A program made the translations under genes and the position numbers. A stretch of DNA of 64,000 nt from an uncultured Kiloniellaceae bacterium (GTDB lineage: Bacteria; Pseudomonadota; Alphaproteobacteria; Kiloniellales; Kiloniellaceae): assembly GCA_947500035.1 (NCBI GenBank), contig CANMQP010000005.1, positions 310,001-374,000 of the forward strand, read 5' to 3'. Numbering within the stretch: the first letter of the stretch is position 1; each line of letters opens with the position of its first letter. The notes under the pieces are model-generated. The model had not been told where the DNA came from, made no database searches, and saw only the letters and a list, made by a program, of their open reading frames with translations. This document shows positions 15,609-23,188 of the stretch, piece by piece.

Positions 15609-16142
15609 ATGCATCCCATTATCTATGACGTGGCCGTCTCGCTTGACGGCTGCATCGCCGGTCCAAACGGCGACGTGACCCGCTTCGCCGATGAGGGCCC
15701 TGTCGTGGAGGATTACGCTCAGCGGATGGCCGGCTACCGCCTGGCCATCATGGGCCGCGCCAGCTATGAATTTGCTTTTCAGTTCGGCTTGAAGCCGGGT
15801 GAGAACCCCTATCCGGCCATGAGAACACTGGTGTTCTCCCGGTCGCTCGCAGTTCCTGATACCAGCGACGTCGAGATTTTCCGCAAAACCGATAAAGGGA
15901 TGCTGGAGCAACTCAAGGCGGATGCGGACGGTCCGATTTATCTCTGTGGCGGCGGCGCCTTTGCCGGTGCGTTGCTGGAGATGGGTGTGATCGATATTCT
16001 GCGCCTCAAGCGTGCGCCGATACTGCTTGGTGGCGGCGTGCGGCTCTTCGGTGAAGGATTTCCCGGCGTGACCCTCGCGTGCCGGGAAACAAAAAACTAT
16101 CCTGATGGATACGTCTTTCAGGAATTTCACGTACGAAGCTGA
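15609..16142 (+). CDS. DHFR/RibD-C fold protein
   Basis: 177 residues from ATG 15609 behind CAGGAG. YDVAVSLDGCIAGPNGDVTRF at the N terminus, MGRASYEF, TLVFSRSL and IYLCGGGAFAGALLE with PILLGGGVRLF are typical of the dihydrofolate reductase-like RibD C-terminal family. These are NADPH-dependent reductases, usually of unassigned substrate. It is about the expected length. Separated from the methyltransferase by 160 bp, so probably its own transcription unit. Confidence 0.88.
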   Translation: MHPIIYDVAVSLDGCIAGPNGDVTRFADEGPVVEDYAQRMAGYRLAIMGRASYEFAFQFGLKPGENPYPAMRTLVFSRSLAVPDTSDVEIFRKTDKGMLEQLKADADGPIYLCGGGAFAGALLEMGVIDILRLKRAPILLGGGVRLFGEGFPGVTLACRETKNYPDGYVFQEFHVRS

Positions 16143-16287
16143 GGTCAAGACGCGCTTTGGCAGAGTTGGAGCCTCTGCCGAAGCGTTGCTTCCCTATAGA
16201 GGGCGCTCCACGAAACCCGGTCCCGAATGCGCAAACCGGCACTGACATCCATGGCGCTATCAATTTAGAAACCTTTTGGAAACCATA

Positions 16288-17433
16288 ATGTCTTTGGTTG
16301 CCCGTCAAGCTGTCGGCGCAAGCCGTCGTGACGTGATGTGGTTCGAGAAGGGGACCTTCGTGCGTAAGCGAATTCTTGTTTTTCCCGGCGGGATGCCGCG
16401 CTCGCTGGCCTATGCGGAGCAGGCCGGGGCTGAAGGACGCCAAGTTGTCGGCGCCTCTTCCCTGGGGCATGACCCGGCGCGCGACAACTACGCCTGCTGG
16501 ACTCAGCTGCCGTTTGTGACCGCGCCGGACTTCGAAGAGGCCCTGCGCGCGGCGATCAACGAATTCGACATCGGCGGGATCTACACGCCCAACGCGGTGA
16601 TATGGAACTATCTCAACAGCCGGATCGGCGAGTCCTTTCCCGGCGTCAGTCTGGTCAACGGTTCGCCGGTAGAGAACGAAGTCCTGCCCTATCAGAAAGC
16701 GCTGGAATTCGGTCAACTCCTGTGTAAGGAACCCCTGGCGCTGGCCAGCCAGGCAGATCCGCTGCCCCGCGCGCCGGCGCTTGAGACCGCCGCGCTGTTC
16801 CGGCATGCCGAGACAATTCCGGGTATGTGCGACCACGAAAAAATCCGTGCCCTCTGCGAAATCATCCGTTTCAGCCCAGAGGGCGATATCGTCGAAATCG
16901 GAAGCTGGTGGGGAAAATCCGCGTTCGTGTTTTTACGGCTGCTGCAGAGCTATGGAACGGGGAAGCTGCTCTGCGTTGATCCCTGGTCGAACGACTGTCT
17001 GATTCAGGACGACGAAAAGGGGTTGGTCGATCGAGTTCCGGTCAATGCCGGCGAAGCACTGACGGTCTTCCAGCTTAACCTGCTGCCTTATGCGAACGGC
17101 GACATCAACTATCTGCGCCTGCCGTCGGTCGACGCTGCCGAGCATTACCGCAGCAAGCGGGAAATCGCGACGCCAGTGTTCGGAAAGACGAACTATCGTG
17201 GAGAGATCGCCATCCTGCATATCGACGGCAACCACAGTTACGAAGCCGTGGGCGCCGATATGGAAGCCTGGTCCGACTTGGTCATGCCGGGAGGCTGGCT
17301 GATCATCGACGACTACATCTGGCCCTATGGCGACGGACCGCAAGTGGTCGGCGACGATTTCCTCGAAAAACGCGCGCAGAGCATCGGCACCGCCTTCGTC
17401 ATGGGGTCCGCACTCTTCATTCAGTTGCGCTGA
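16288..17433 (+). CDS. Class I SAM-dependent methyltransferase with a novel N-terminal domain
   Basis: 381 residues from ATG 16288 (TTG 16276 and ATG 16336 are alternatives). Residues 200-380 form a methyltransferase of the Methyltransf_24 type: GDIVEIGSWWGKSAFVFLRLL (SAM site), LLCVDPWS, ILHIDGNHSYEAV and LIIDDY. The first 150 residues (RILVFPGGMPRSLAYAEQAG, VNGSPVENEVLPYQKALEFG) resemble a Rossmann-like pre-ATP-grasp domain as in carbohydrate- or amino-acid-modifying enzymes. Substrate unknown; surface sugar or peptide modification is plausible. Monocistronic. Confidence 0.8.
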   Translation: MSLVARQAVGASRRDVMWFEKGTFVRKRILVFPGGMPRSLAYAEQAGAEGRQVVGASSLGHDPARDNYACWTQLPFVTAPDFEEALRAAINEFDIGGIYTPNAVIWNYLNSRIGESFPGVSLVNGSPVENEVLPYQKALEFGQLLCKEPLALASQADPLPRAPALETAALFRHAETIPGMCDHEKIRALCEIIRFSPEGDIVEIGSWWGKSAFVFLRLLQSYGTGKLLCVDPWSNDCLIQDDEKGLVDRVPVNAGEALTVFQLNLLPYANGDINYLRLPSVDAAEHYRSKREIATPVFGKTNYRGEIAILHIDGNHSYEAVGADMEAWSDLVMPGGWLIIDDYIWPYGDGPQVVGDDFLEKRAQSIGTAFVMGSALFIQLR

Positions 17434-17552
17434 AGCGCATCTCCCCTATGCCGTAAAGGCTGCGCACTGTTCTAATTCTGCTTACCGCTGGCTGCTGGCG
17501 GCGCAGTTGTCGTGACCAGGCGGGTGCGCTCGGCCAGGCGGGTTCCGGATAG

Positions 17553-19628
17553 TCAGGAGTCCTGTTCCCGCTCTGCCTTGACCTTGGCCCGCGCCTCTTC
17601 GATTTCGCGTTCGCGCAGGTAGTCGTCGGTGGTTTTCGGGATCGGGCGGTCGCCGCCCATGAAGGGATTGTCCGGCGCATTGAACTGGGAGACCACGCGG
17701 CAGTCTTCGCACATCTTGATGCGCTCGATGGCTTCGGGGTTCTGGAACATGGAGTGCTTGTTGCCGAGCTGCTCGACGATCTTTTCGATCGAGCCTTTCG
17801 AGCCGAAGGGCTTGCCGCAACTGACGCATTCGAAGGGTTCTTCTTCCTTGACCGTCTTGGTGTTGCGCGCGTCGGGCGTGAAGTTCATGCGCGGCTCAAG
17901 GGTCATCACGCTCTCTGGACAGGTCGCGACGCAAAGACCGCACTGCACGCAGGCGGATTCCTGGAAGCTCAATTGCGGCTTGTCGGGATTGTCCATCAGG
18001 GCGCCGGTCGGGCAACTGCCGACACAGGCCAGACAGAGCGTGCAGTCCTCCGTGCGGATATCGACGTTGCCGAAGGGCGCGCCGCCGGGCAGGGGCAGGA
18101 CATCGATGGGCGAGGGGGCCTTGGCGTGCAGATGCTCGATGGCCATGCGGGTGTTGGTGCGCTTGCCGCTCATCAGCAGGAAGGAGGCGGCCTGGGCCTG
18201 GGTGCGTGTCGTCAGCGTGCCCAGATGCCCGGCCAGGGCTTCCGGATCGGTTTCCACAAGCAGATCGGTTCTGCCCCCGCCGTACCCGAGGCCCTCCATG
18301 ACCGCTTCGGCCATGCCGATCTGGGAGGCCAGTCCGCCGAGTTCGCTCTGCTGTTTGGGGGACGCCAGCAGGAGAATCTGACTGACCCCGTAAGCATAGG
18401 CCGCGGACATGATGTCGAAACCGACCTGGGTGATTTCGTTGACCATGAAGGGAATGACATTCGCGGGCAGACCCTTGCCGAAGCGCGCGAGCAATCCGAT
18501 CAGGGGCGTGCCGTGCTGTTCGTCATGGATCAGCAGCACCGGATCCTGGCCATCGGCGTTGCGGTAGGTGGTCAGCAGAACCCGCAGGCGCTCCATGATG
18601 TCGGTTGTGGCCGGGATGGCGTAGCCCGCGGCCCCGGTCGGGCAGACGGCGCTGCAAGAGCCGCAGCCGGCGCAGACGAAGGGATCGAATTCGACGATGT
18701 CGCCGGCCGAGGTGATCGCGCCGGTCGGGCAGACATCGAGGCAGCGGTTGCAGCCCTGTTTGCGGCTGCGCGAATGGGCGCAGATATCGGCGTCGTATTT
18801 GACGTAGAGCGGCTTCTCGAATTCGCCGTTGAGTTCGCTGAGCTCGAAGAGCGCGCGCTGAACCGCTGCCGGATCGCCCGGGTCGGGACGGAAATAGCCG
18901 TCGCGTTTCTCATGGGCGGTAAAGAGCGGGGTTGCGCCGGTCAGATCGAGAATGAGATCGCATTTGGAGGAAGCGCCGTCGCGCGGCGCCTCGAAGGCCA
19001 TGGCACCCCGTGCGGAGACGACGGAGGGCGCATAGTCGTTCACGACGATCTCAAAGGCGCCGAAGTGGCCCTTCGCCGCTCCGATGGTGCCTTTGAAGAT
19101 CGGCACGTCCATAACCTGGGGCGGCATGATATCACCGGGGTTTGTGAGCAGAACCGTCACGTCGAGCCGTCCCGCAAGCTGCCGGGCGGCCTCGATGGCG
19201 ATTTCGTCCTTGCCATAAACCAGGCAGGCGCCCTCGGACAGCATGGAGACACTGGGCGCTGAGGCGATGCTGACACTGGATTCCGCGAGCAGCGCGGCGA
19301 TCTTGGCATTGGCCTTGCCCGCCTGATCGGACCAGCCGGCGGTTTCGCGGATGTTGACGAACTGCGCGTCGCCCTGATAGCCGGCTTCCTCCAGGATCTC
19401 CTCGAAAAGCGGGGCTTCCTGGGTGCAGGCGATGGTAATGGGCGCGCCGCCCGCGGCGGCCTTCTGAACCGCTTCGATCTGGGCACGGCAGAGCTGGGTA
19501 TGGATCTGACCTGCATTCGGGTCGCCGCAAGCCTTGGCCAGGGCGTCGCCCCGCAACGGCATGGTGTTCTCGCAATTGCAGACGAAGAGCTGCTTCGCGT
19601 CGTTCCCCGTTGACCCGCCGTTTTCCAT
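17553..19628 (-). CDS. Formate dehydrogenase-associated polyferredoxin
   Basis: 691 residues from ATG 19626-19628 with a strong GAGGAGACGAG site. Cytoplasmic electron-transfer protein with two double [4Fe-4S] regions: about 283-336 (CNRCLDVCP, CAGCGSCSAVCP) and 526-566 (CTLCLACVGSCP, CVQCGLCVATCP). Two CxxC pairs near the C terminus (ECVSCGKPF, CEDCR) suggest an extra metal site. The N-terminal half has sulphur-rich disulfide-reductase-like sequence (LFVCNCENTM). This protein is a regular partner of DUF3305/DUF3306 and TorD-like genes at alphaproteobacterial formate dehydrogenase loci; here it is divergent from them. TTG 19694 is a longer, weaker start. Confidence 0.88.
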   Translation of the reverse strand: MENGGSTGNDAKQLFVCNCENTMPLRGDALAKACGDPNAGQIHTQLCRAQIEAVQKAAAGGAPITIACTQEAPLFEEILEEAGYQGDAQFVNIRETAGWSDQAGKANAKIAALLAESSVSIASAPSVSMLSEGACLVYGKDEIAIEAARQLAGRLDVTVLLTNPGDIMPPQVMDVPIFKGTIGAAKGHFGAFEIVVNDYAPSVVSARGAMAFEAPRDGASSKCDLILDLTGATPLFTAHEKRDGYFRPDPGDPAAVQRALFELSELNGEFEKPLYVKYDADICAHSRSRKQGCNRCLDVCPTGAITSAGDIVEFDPFVCAGCGSCSAVCPTGAAGYAIPATTDIMERLRVLLTTYRNADGQDPVLLIHDEQHGTPLIGLLARFGKGLPANVIPFMVNEITQVGFDIMSAAYAYGVSQILLLASPKQQSELGGLASQIGMAEAVMEGLGYGGGRTDLLVETDPEALAGHLGTLTTRTQAQAASFLLMSGKRTNTRMAIEHLHAKAPSPIDVLPLPGGAPFGNVDIRTEDCTLCLACVGSCPTGALMDNPDKPQLSFQESACVQCGLCVATCPESVMTLEPRMNFTPDARNTKTVKEEEPFECVSCGKPFGSKGSIEKIVEQLGNKHSMFQNPEAIERIKMCEDCRVVSQFNAPDNPFMGGDRPIPKTTDDYLREREIEEARAKVKAEREQDS

Positions 19629-19714
19629 CACACTCGTCTCCTCGCCGTCCTGTCTTGTGAGCTCAACCTTCACTGGAGAGCTGTTGCCGCCCAAGGCCTT
19701 TCATGCCCTGTGCC

Positions 19715-19780
19715 TTAGAGCGCGTCATGTTTTAACGGAAACACTCTGTGTTTTCGCTAAAACATGTGAACCCGCTCTAA
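19715..19780. repeat. Interspersed palindromic repeat A
   Basis: TTAGAGCG at the left and CGCTCTAA at the right enclose a second pair, ATGTTTTA (from 19727) and TAAAACAT (from 19758). The GGAAACACTCTGTGTTTTCG centre makes a near-complete hairpin of 66 bp. This type of AGAGC-bounded palindrome is common between genes of alphaproteobacteria. Confidence 0.8.
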
Positions 19781-19790
19781 ATCATAGTGT

Positions 19791-19855
19791 TAGAGCAGAT
19801 TCACCGGTGCGACGGATCGCCGAAGGCGATTCCATCTAAACCGGATCTGCTCTAG
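19791..19855. repeat. Interspersed palindromic repeat B
   Basis: TAGAGCAGATTCACCGG at the left pairs with CCGGATCTGCTCTA at the right; the centre CGGATCGCCGAAGGCGATTCC folds on itself. It follows repeat A after 10 bp and shares the AGAGC boundary, but has a different core. Confidence 0.8.
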
Positions 19856-20265
19856 AAACACCCCGTGAAACCATTGCGTTACCGGGAGTCCTCAAGCTTG
19901 TGTCTCAGGGTGGCATGAAAAGCGTCCTTTGCCGCAAGAGAACCCGGAGTAGAACACAGACGCGTCGCTGTCAAAATGCAATCTTCCGAGCTGCGTGCTA
20001 CAGGGCATCTTCACTTAAGCGCGACTTGTGGCCGGGGCAAGTTTCCCGCAGACTGTTTTGGTCTCGGAAAAGTCGCTTGGCCTGAAAAAGCCGGTTGGCC
20101 CACAAGTCCGGTCGGCTCGGACGAGATGATTGGCTTTGGAGAGGCAATGGTGAAATCCGCGGCGCAGCGGTGCAGTCGTGGCGCAGCTTGAGTTCCGCTC
20201 ATCGAACGGTGTTGCGGGAGCGTGAGCGCGCGGGGTTCTCGGGTGAAGCTGGAACAGGTAGTGTA

Positions 20266-20802
20266 ATGGATAAAGAAGTTTCGATGCCCCTGGGTGTCGT
20301 TGTGGAGCGGCGTGAGATCGACAATCCCTGGCAGGACTGGAGTTGGCGTCCGGTCGCCGTCATTCCGGGCGCGCCGGATCTGGAAGCCTGGACCGAACTC
20401 TCGAGCGATGCGGTGTCGGTGCGCTATCATGCGGCGACCCTGCCCTTGACCCTGCACCGCAAGGAAACCGAGGCCTACCGGCAGAACCTCTCGAACAATC
20501 CGCCGGTCGTCTATGTGGTTCTGGAGCCTGACGACCAGCCTGACACGGTATACGAGTACAAGCCTTCGTCGGTGACGGTCTCGCCCTACGAAGCGCAGGA
20601 CTCTCTCGATTCCGGCGAGGAAATCGTCGAGGGCGTGACCATGCCCGACGGCATGATCGGCTGGGTGCAGGCCTTTGTGGACGCCCATCATGTGGACGAG
20701 CCTTTCAAGAAGCGCAAACGCAAGCGCTACGCCACCCACGATGTCGAATTCGGCAAACCGCCGCCGATTGCGAAGAAACGCGGCAGCGGCGGAGATCACT
20801 GA
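20266..20802 (+). CDS. DUF3305 domain protein, formate dehydrogenase accessory
   Basis: 178 residues from ATG 20266. MPLGVVVERREIDNPWQDWSWRPVAVIPGAP near the N terminus and the LHRKETEAYRQNL segment are the DUF3305 signature. The C terminus is basic (KKRKRKRY). The function is not established; genes of this family accompany molybdenum formate dehydrogenases and DUF3306, which suggests a role in maturation or regulation of the enzyme. The next gene starts one base after this stop, so the two are translationally coupled. Confidence 0.85.
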   Translation: MDKEVSMPLGVVVERREIDNPWQDWSWRPVAVIPGAPDLEAWTELSSDAVSVRYHAATLPLTLHRKETEAYRQNLSNNPPVVYVVLEPDDQPDTVYEYKPSSVTVSPYEAQDSLDSGEEIVEGVTMPDGMIGWVQAFVDAHHVDEPFKKRKRKRYATHDVEFGKPPPIAKKRGSGGDH

Positions 20803-20803
20803 C

Positions 20804-21679
20804 GTGACCGGAGACGACAAGAGGCGCGCAGGAGAGCGGCCGTCCACCCAAGAAGAAGGCGGATTCCTGCGCCGCTGGTCACGTCGTAAAGGCGCGCAGT
20901 CAAAGACATCCGCGCCAAAGAGCGCGGCTGCCGCGCCGCGGCCGGTCGACTTTGCCGAGCCCTCCGAAGAAGAGCCATTGGAGTTGCCGCCCGAAGCCCC
21001 GGTTCGGGGACGGATGATCACCTCGCCGCCTGGCGGTGCCCCCACCATCGCCGAGCAAGCGGCGCAGGAGAGCGCGGAAGCAACAAAGGGCCTTCCCGGG
21101 GAGACTGCTGGCGAAGAGGCTGCTGCAGGAAAGACCGAGGGCGCGGAAGAAGAGCTTCCGGATGTCGAGGACCTGGAAGCGGACTCCGATTTCACGCCGT
21201 TTCTGAAGAAGGGGGTTTCGGAGCAGCTCCAACGGCGCGCGCTGCGGAAACTCTGGCTGAGCGATCCGGTTTTGGCCAATGTAGACGGGCTCTTGGACTA
21301 TGGCGATGACTTTACCGACGCGGCCATGGTCATCGAGAACATGAAAACGGTCTACACGGTCGGACGGGGCATGGTGCCGAAGCCCAAAGACGAGGACGCC
21401 GAAGAGGCAGAACTCGAGACTGACCCCGAGCTCGAGGAAGACACCGAGCTCGAGGAAGACACGGAGCTCGAGATTGGCGCGACCGAATCAGAGGACGGAA
21501 CTGAGAAGGTCGAGGCAGCGGATGCCGATGCCCAGGAGCCCGAAGAAGAGCGGGCAGAGGCGAGCGCCGAGGAGAGCGCCGAGGAGAGTGCCCAGGAGAG
21601 CGCAGAAGAGAGCGCCGAAGCTGAAGGGGCCGCGGAGGAGTCGCCGCTGGACGAGGAGGATTCGCGCGACCCCGTATGA
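20804..21679 (+). CDS. DUF3306 domain protein with acidic repeat tail
   Basis: 291 residues from GTG 20804, immediately after the DUF3305 stop. The DUF3306 part includes GGFLRRWSRRK at about residues 17-27 and the central ALRKLWLSDPVLANVDGLLDYGDDFTD block. The last 90 residues are a run of acidic repeats (ELEEDTELEEDTELE, then ESAEESAQESAEESAE), coded by short DNA repeats. Usual members are about 200 residues, so the tail is an addition. Partner of DUF3305 in the formate dehydrogenase accessory set. Confidence 0.85.
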   Translation: MTGDDKRRAGERPSTQEEGGFLRRWSRRKGAQSKTSAPKSAAAAPRPVDFAEPSEEEPLELPPEAPVRGRMITSPPGGAPTIAEQAAQESAEATKGLPGETAGEEAAAGKTEGAEEELPDVEDLEADSDFTPFLKKGVSEQLQRRALRKLWLSDPVLANVDGLLDYGDDFTDAAMVIENMKTVYTVGRGMVPKPKDEDAEEAELETDPELEEDTELEEDTELEIGATESEDGTEKVEAADADAQEPEEERAEASAEESAEESAQESAEESAEAEGAAEESPLDEEDSRDPV

Positions 21680-22105
21680 AGCGAGGGGTGCGGGGGATGG
21701 ATTCCCGCCTGATTCCACCGCAAAGATAAAGCGTGATGAGGGCTGAGGTCTGTGGACTTCGCTGAGGCGCCGGGTCGATTCCCGAAGAGGCCCGAATCCA
21801 ATAATTTATAAGCACACATTTTAATTATTGGTATTAAGTCTGGGCCAGTTTGCTGTCATGGCGCGAGAAATTGTATGTGCGCTGAATAATGCATTCAAAA
21901 AACCTTCCATCAATTTGCTTTAAATGCATCGCAATGCTGCGCTGCACATTAATAAAGTGAGCAATTACATGCGGTGTTGTTGCATCGCACAAAAATGGGT
22001 GTGAAATTGTTGTGTTGGCCGCGCAGCAAAGTGTTGAGCCTGTAAAGGTAAATTGTCATAATCTGAACACATGAAGAACAGGGATGCATAGGGACGCTCT
22101 CCGGA
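21680..22105. other. AT-richer intergenic region upstream of the TorD-like gene
   Basis: About 425 bp, notably richer in A and T than the flanks from 21800 on, which suits a regulated promoter for the formate dehydrogenase operon. TGCATCGCA occurs twice on the same strand, at 21925-21933 and 21981-21989, 56 bp apart, and could be paired activator sites. No gene seen. Confidence 0.4.
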
Positions 22106-22723
22106 ATGCCTCACCCCTCCGCGGTGTCAGACTCAAACGACATGTCAGAAGAAGATCTTCTTCGGGCACAGATGTACCGCTTTCTGGCGCGCCTTTTGGC
22201 TGCGCCGCCGGACAAGGCTACGCTCGACGCGGTTTCGCGTTTGACGGGTGACGATACGGATCTCGGCAAGGCGTTGAGCACGGCGGCCGTTCTGGCCGGG
22301 AAGACCTCCGCGGCGGATGCGGAACGCGAATACAATGCCCTCTTTATCGGTCTCGGGCGTGGCGAGCTGGTTCCCTTCGGGTCCTATTACATGGCCGGCT
22401 TTCTGAATGAAAAGCCGCTGGCGAAACTCCGCAAGCACATGATCCAGCTTGAGATGGCCCGATCGGATGATGTCTCCGAGCCGGAGGACCATATCGCGGC
22501 GCTTTGTGAGATGATGGCGGGAATGGTCGACGGCGTTTTCGGCGGTGACGATAACCTGCATGGACAGCAGGCCTTTTTCGATTCCCACATCGGGCCCTGG
22601 GCGCCGAAGTTCTTCCAGGATCTTGAGGCAGCCGAGTCCTCGACCTTTTATGCGCCGGTCGGGACGATCGGACGGGTGTTTATGGAGATTGAGGCGACCG
22701 CCTTTAAAATGGTTGCCGATTAG
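22106..22723 (+). CDS. TorD/DmsD-family chaperone for molybdoenzyme maturation
   Basis: 205 residues from ATG 22106 (ATG 22142 is possible). All-helical protein with MYRFLARLLAAPPDKATLD near the N terminus, EREYNALFIGLGRGELVPFGSYY at about 72-94 and EDHIAALCEMM; this E-Y-x-x-LF-x-G-x-G pattern with a PY/PF-x-S-Y loop is typical of the family. Such chaperones bind the Tat signal of a molybdoenzyme and hold it until the cofactor is inserted. Here it precedes the catalytic subunit with its Tat signal. Confidence 0.88.
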   Translation: MPHPSAVSDSNDMSEEDLLRAQMYRFLARLLAAPPDKATLDAVSRLTGDDTDLGKALSTAAVLAGKTSAADAEREYNALFIGLGRGELVPFGSYYMAGFLNEKPLAKLRKHMIQLEMARSDDVSEPEDHIAALCEMMAGMVDGVFGGDDNLHGQQAFFDSHIGPWAPKFFQDLEAAESSTFYAPVGTIGRVFMEIEATAFKMVAD

Positions 22724-22921
22724 AGTTCAGCCGTTTCGGGCCGATAGCGGTCAAGGAGGGTTGATTGAGAAGGAGAGCGGTACGGTATTGCGAACATGTT
22801 CGAGCCCGGAACAGAGGTGTGGGGTTCGGACGCATCCGGAAAAAGGTCGGCGCCTTGCCGGATGGTGAAGTCAAACGTCGCATCGTGTGGAGCGATGACA
22901 CAAAAAAATGAGGTGGATCTT

Positions 22922-23119
22922 ATGAAAGACGAACGGGCAGAGAAAACGGCCAAGCGCCGTGATTTCCTGAAGCTCGCTGGCCTCGGCGTCGTTTCGGCGG
23001 GGGCTGGCCTTGCCGGCGCGTCGAAGGACGGCGAAGCGGCAGTCGCGCCGGCGAAAGGCAGCGGTGATTACCGCGAGACCGAGCACGTGAAAACGTACTA
23101 CGACCTCGCGCGCTTCTAA
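22922..23119 (+). CDS. Small twin-arginine formate dehydrogenase accessory protein
   Basis: 65 residues from ATG 22922 behind GAGGTG. Carries the twin-arginine motif KRRDFLK at residues 11-17, a hydrophobic stretch LAGLGVVSAGAGLAGA and a short tail ending YRETEHVKTYYDLARF. Small proteins of this shape regularly precede the catalytic subunit of this formate dehydrogenase type. Role unknown; it may travel through Tat with the enzyme. Longer starts upstream lack ribosome sites. Confidence 0.85.
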   Translation: MKDERAEKTAKRRDFLKLAGLGVVSAGAGLAGASKDGEAAVAPAKGSGDYRETEHVKTYYDLARF

Positions 23120-23188
23120 GCGATTTTCCACCAAATATTCTGACACGTCCCGGCCGGGAGACCTGCCGGGCTTGAGTGGGAGAGAAAC

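Larger units (their letters stand above)
19629..20265. other. Divergent intergenic region, about 640 bp
   Basis: Separates the polyferredoxin from the DUF3305 gene and must hold both promoters. It contains the two palindromic repeats at 19715-19780 and 19791-19855. Open frames reading into DUF3305 from 20095 lack ribosome sites and are not called. Confidence 0.5.

Noticed and set aside
17754-19262. 502-codon plus-strand ORF opposite the polyferredoxin
   Set aside because: Shadow of a GC-rich gene; the minus strand carries complete iron-sulphur motifs and a strong ribosome site.
20095-20265. N-terminal extension of the DUF3305 protein
   Set aside because: The extra 57 residues have no family similarity and low coding character; ATG 20266 starts at the conserved domain.
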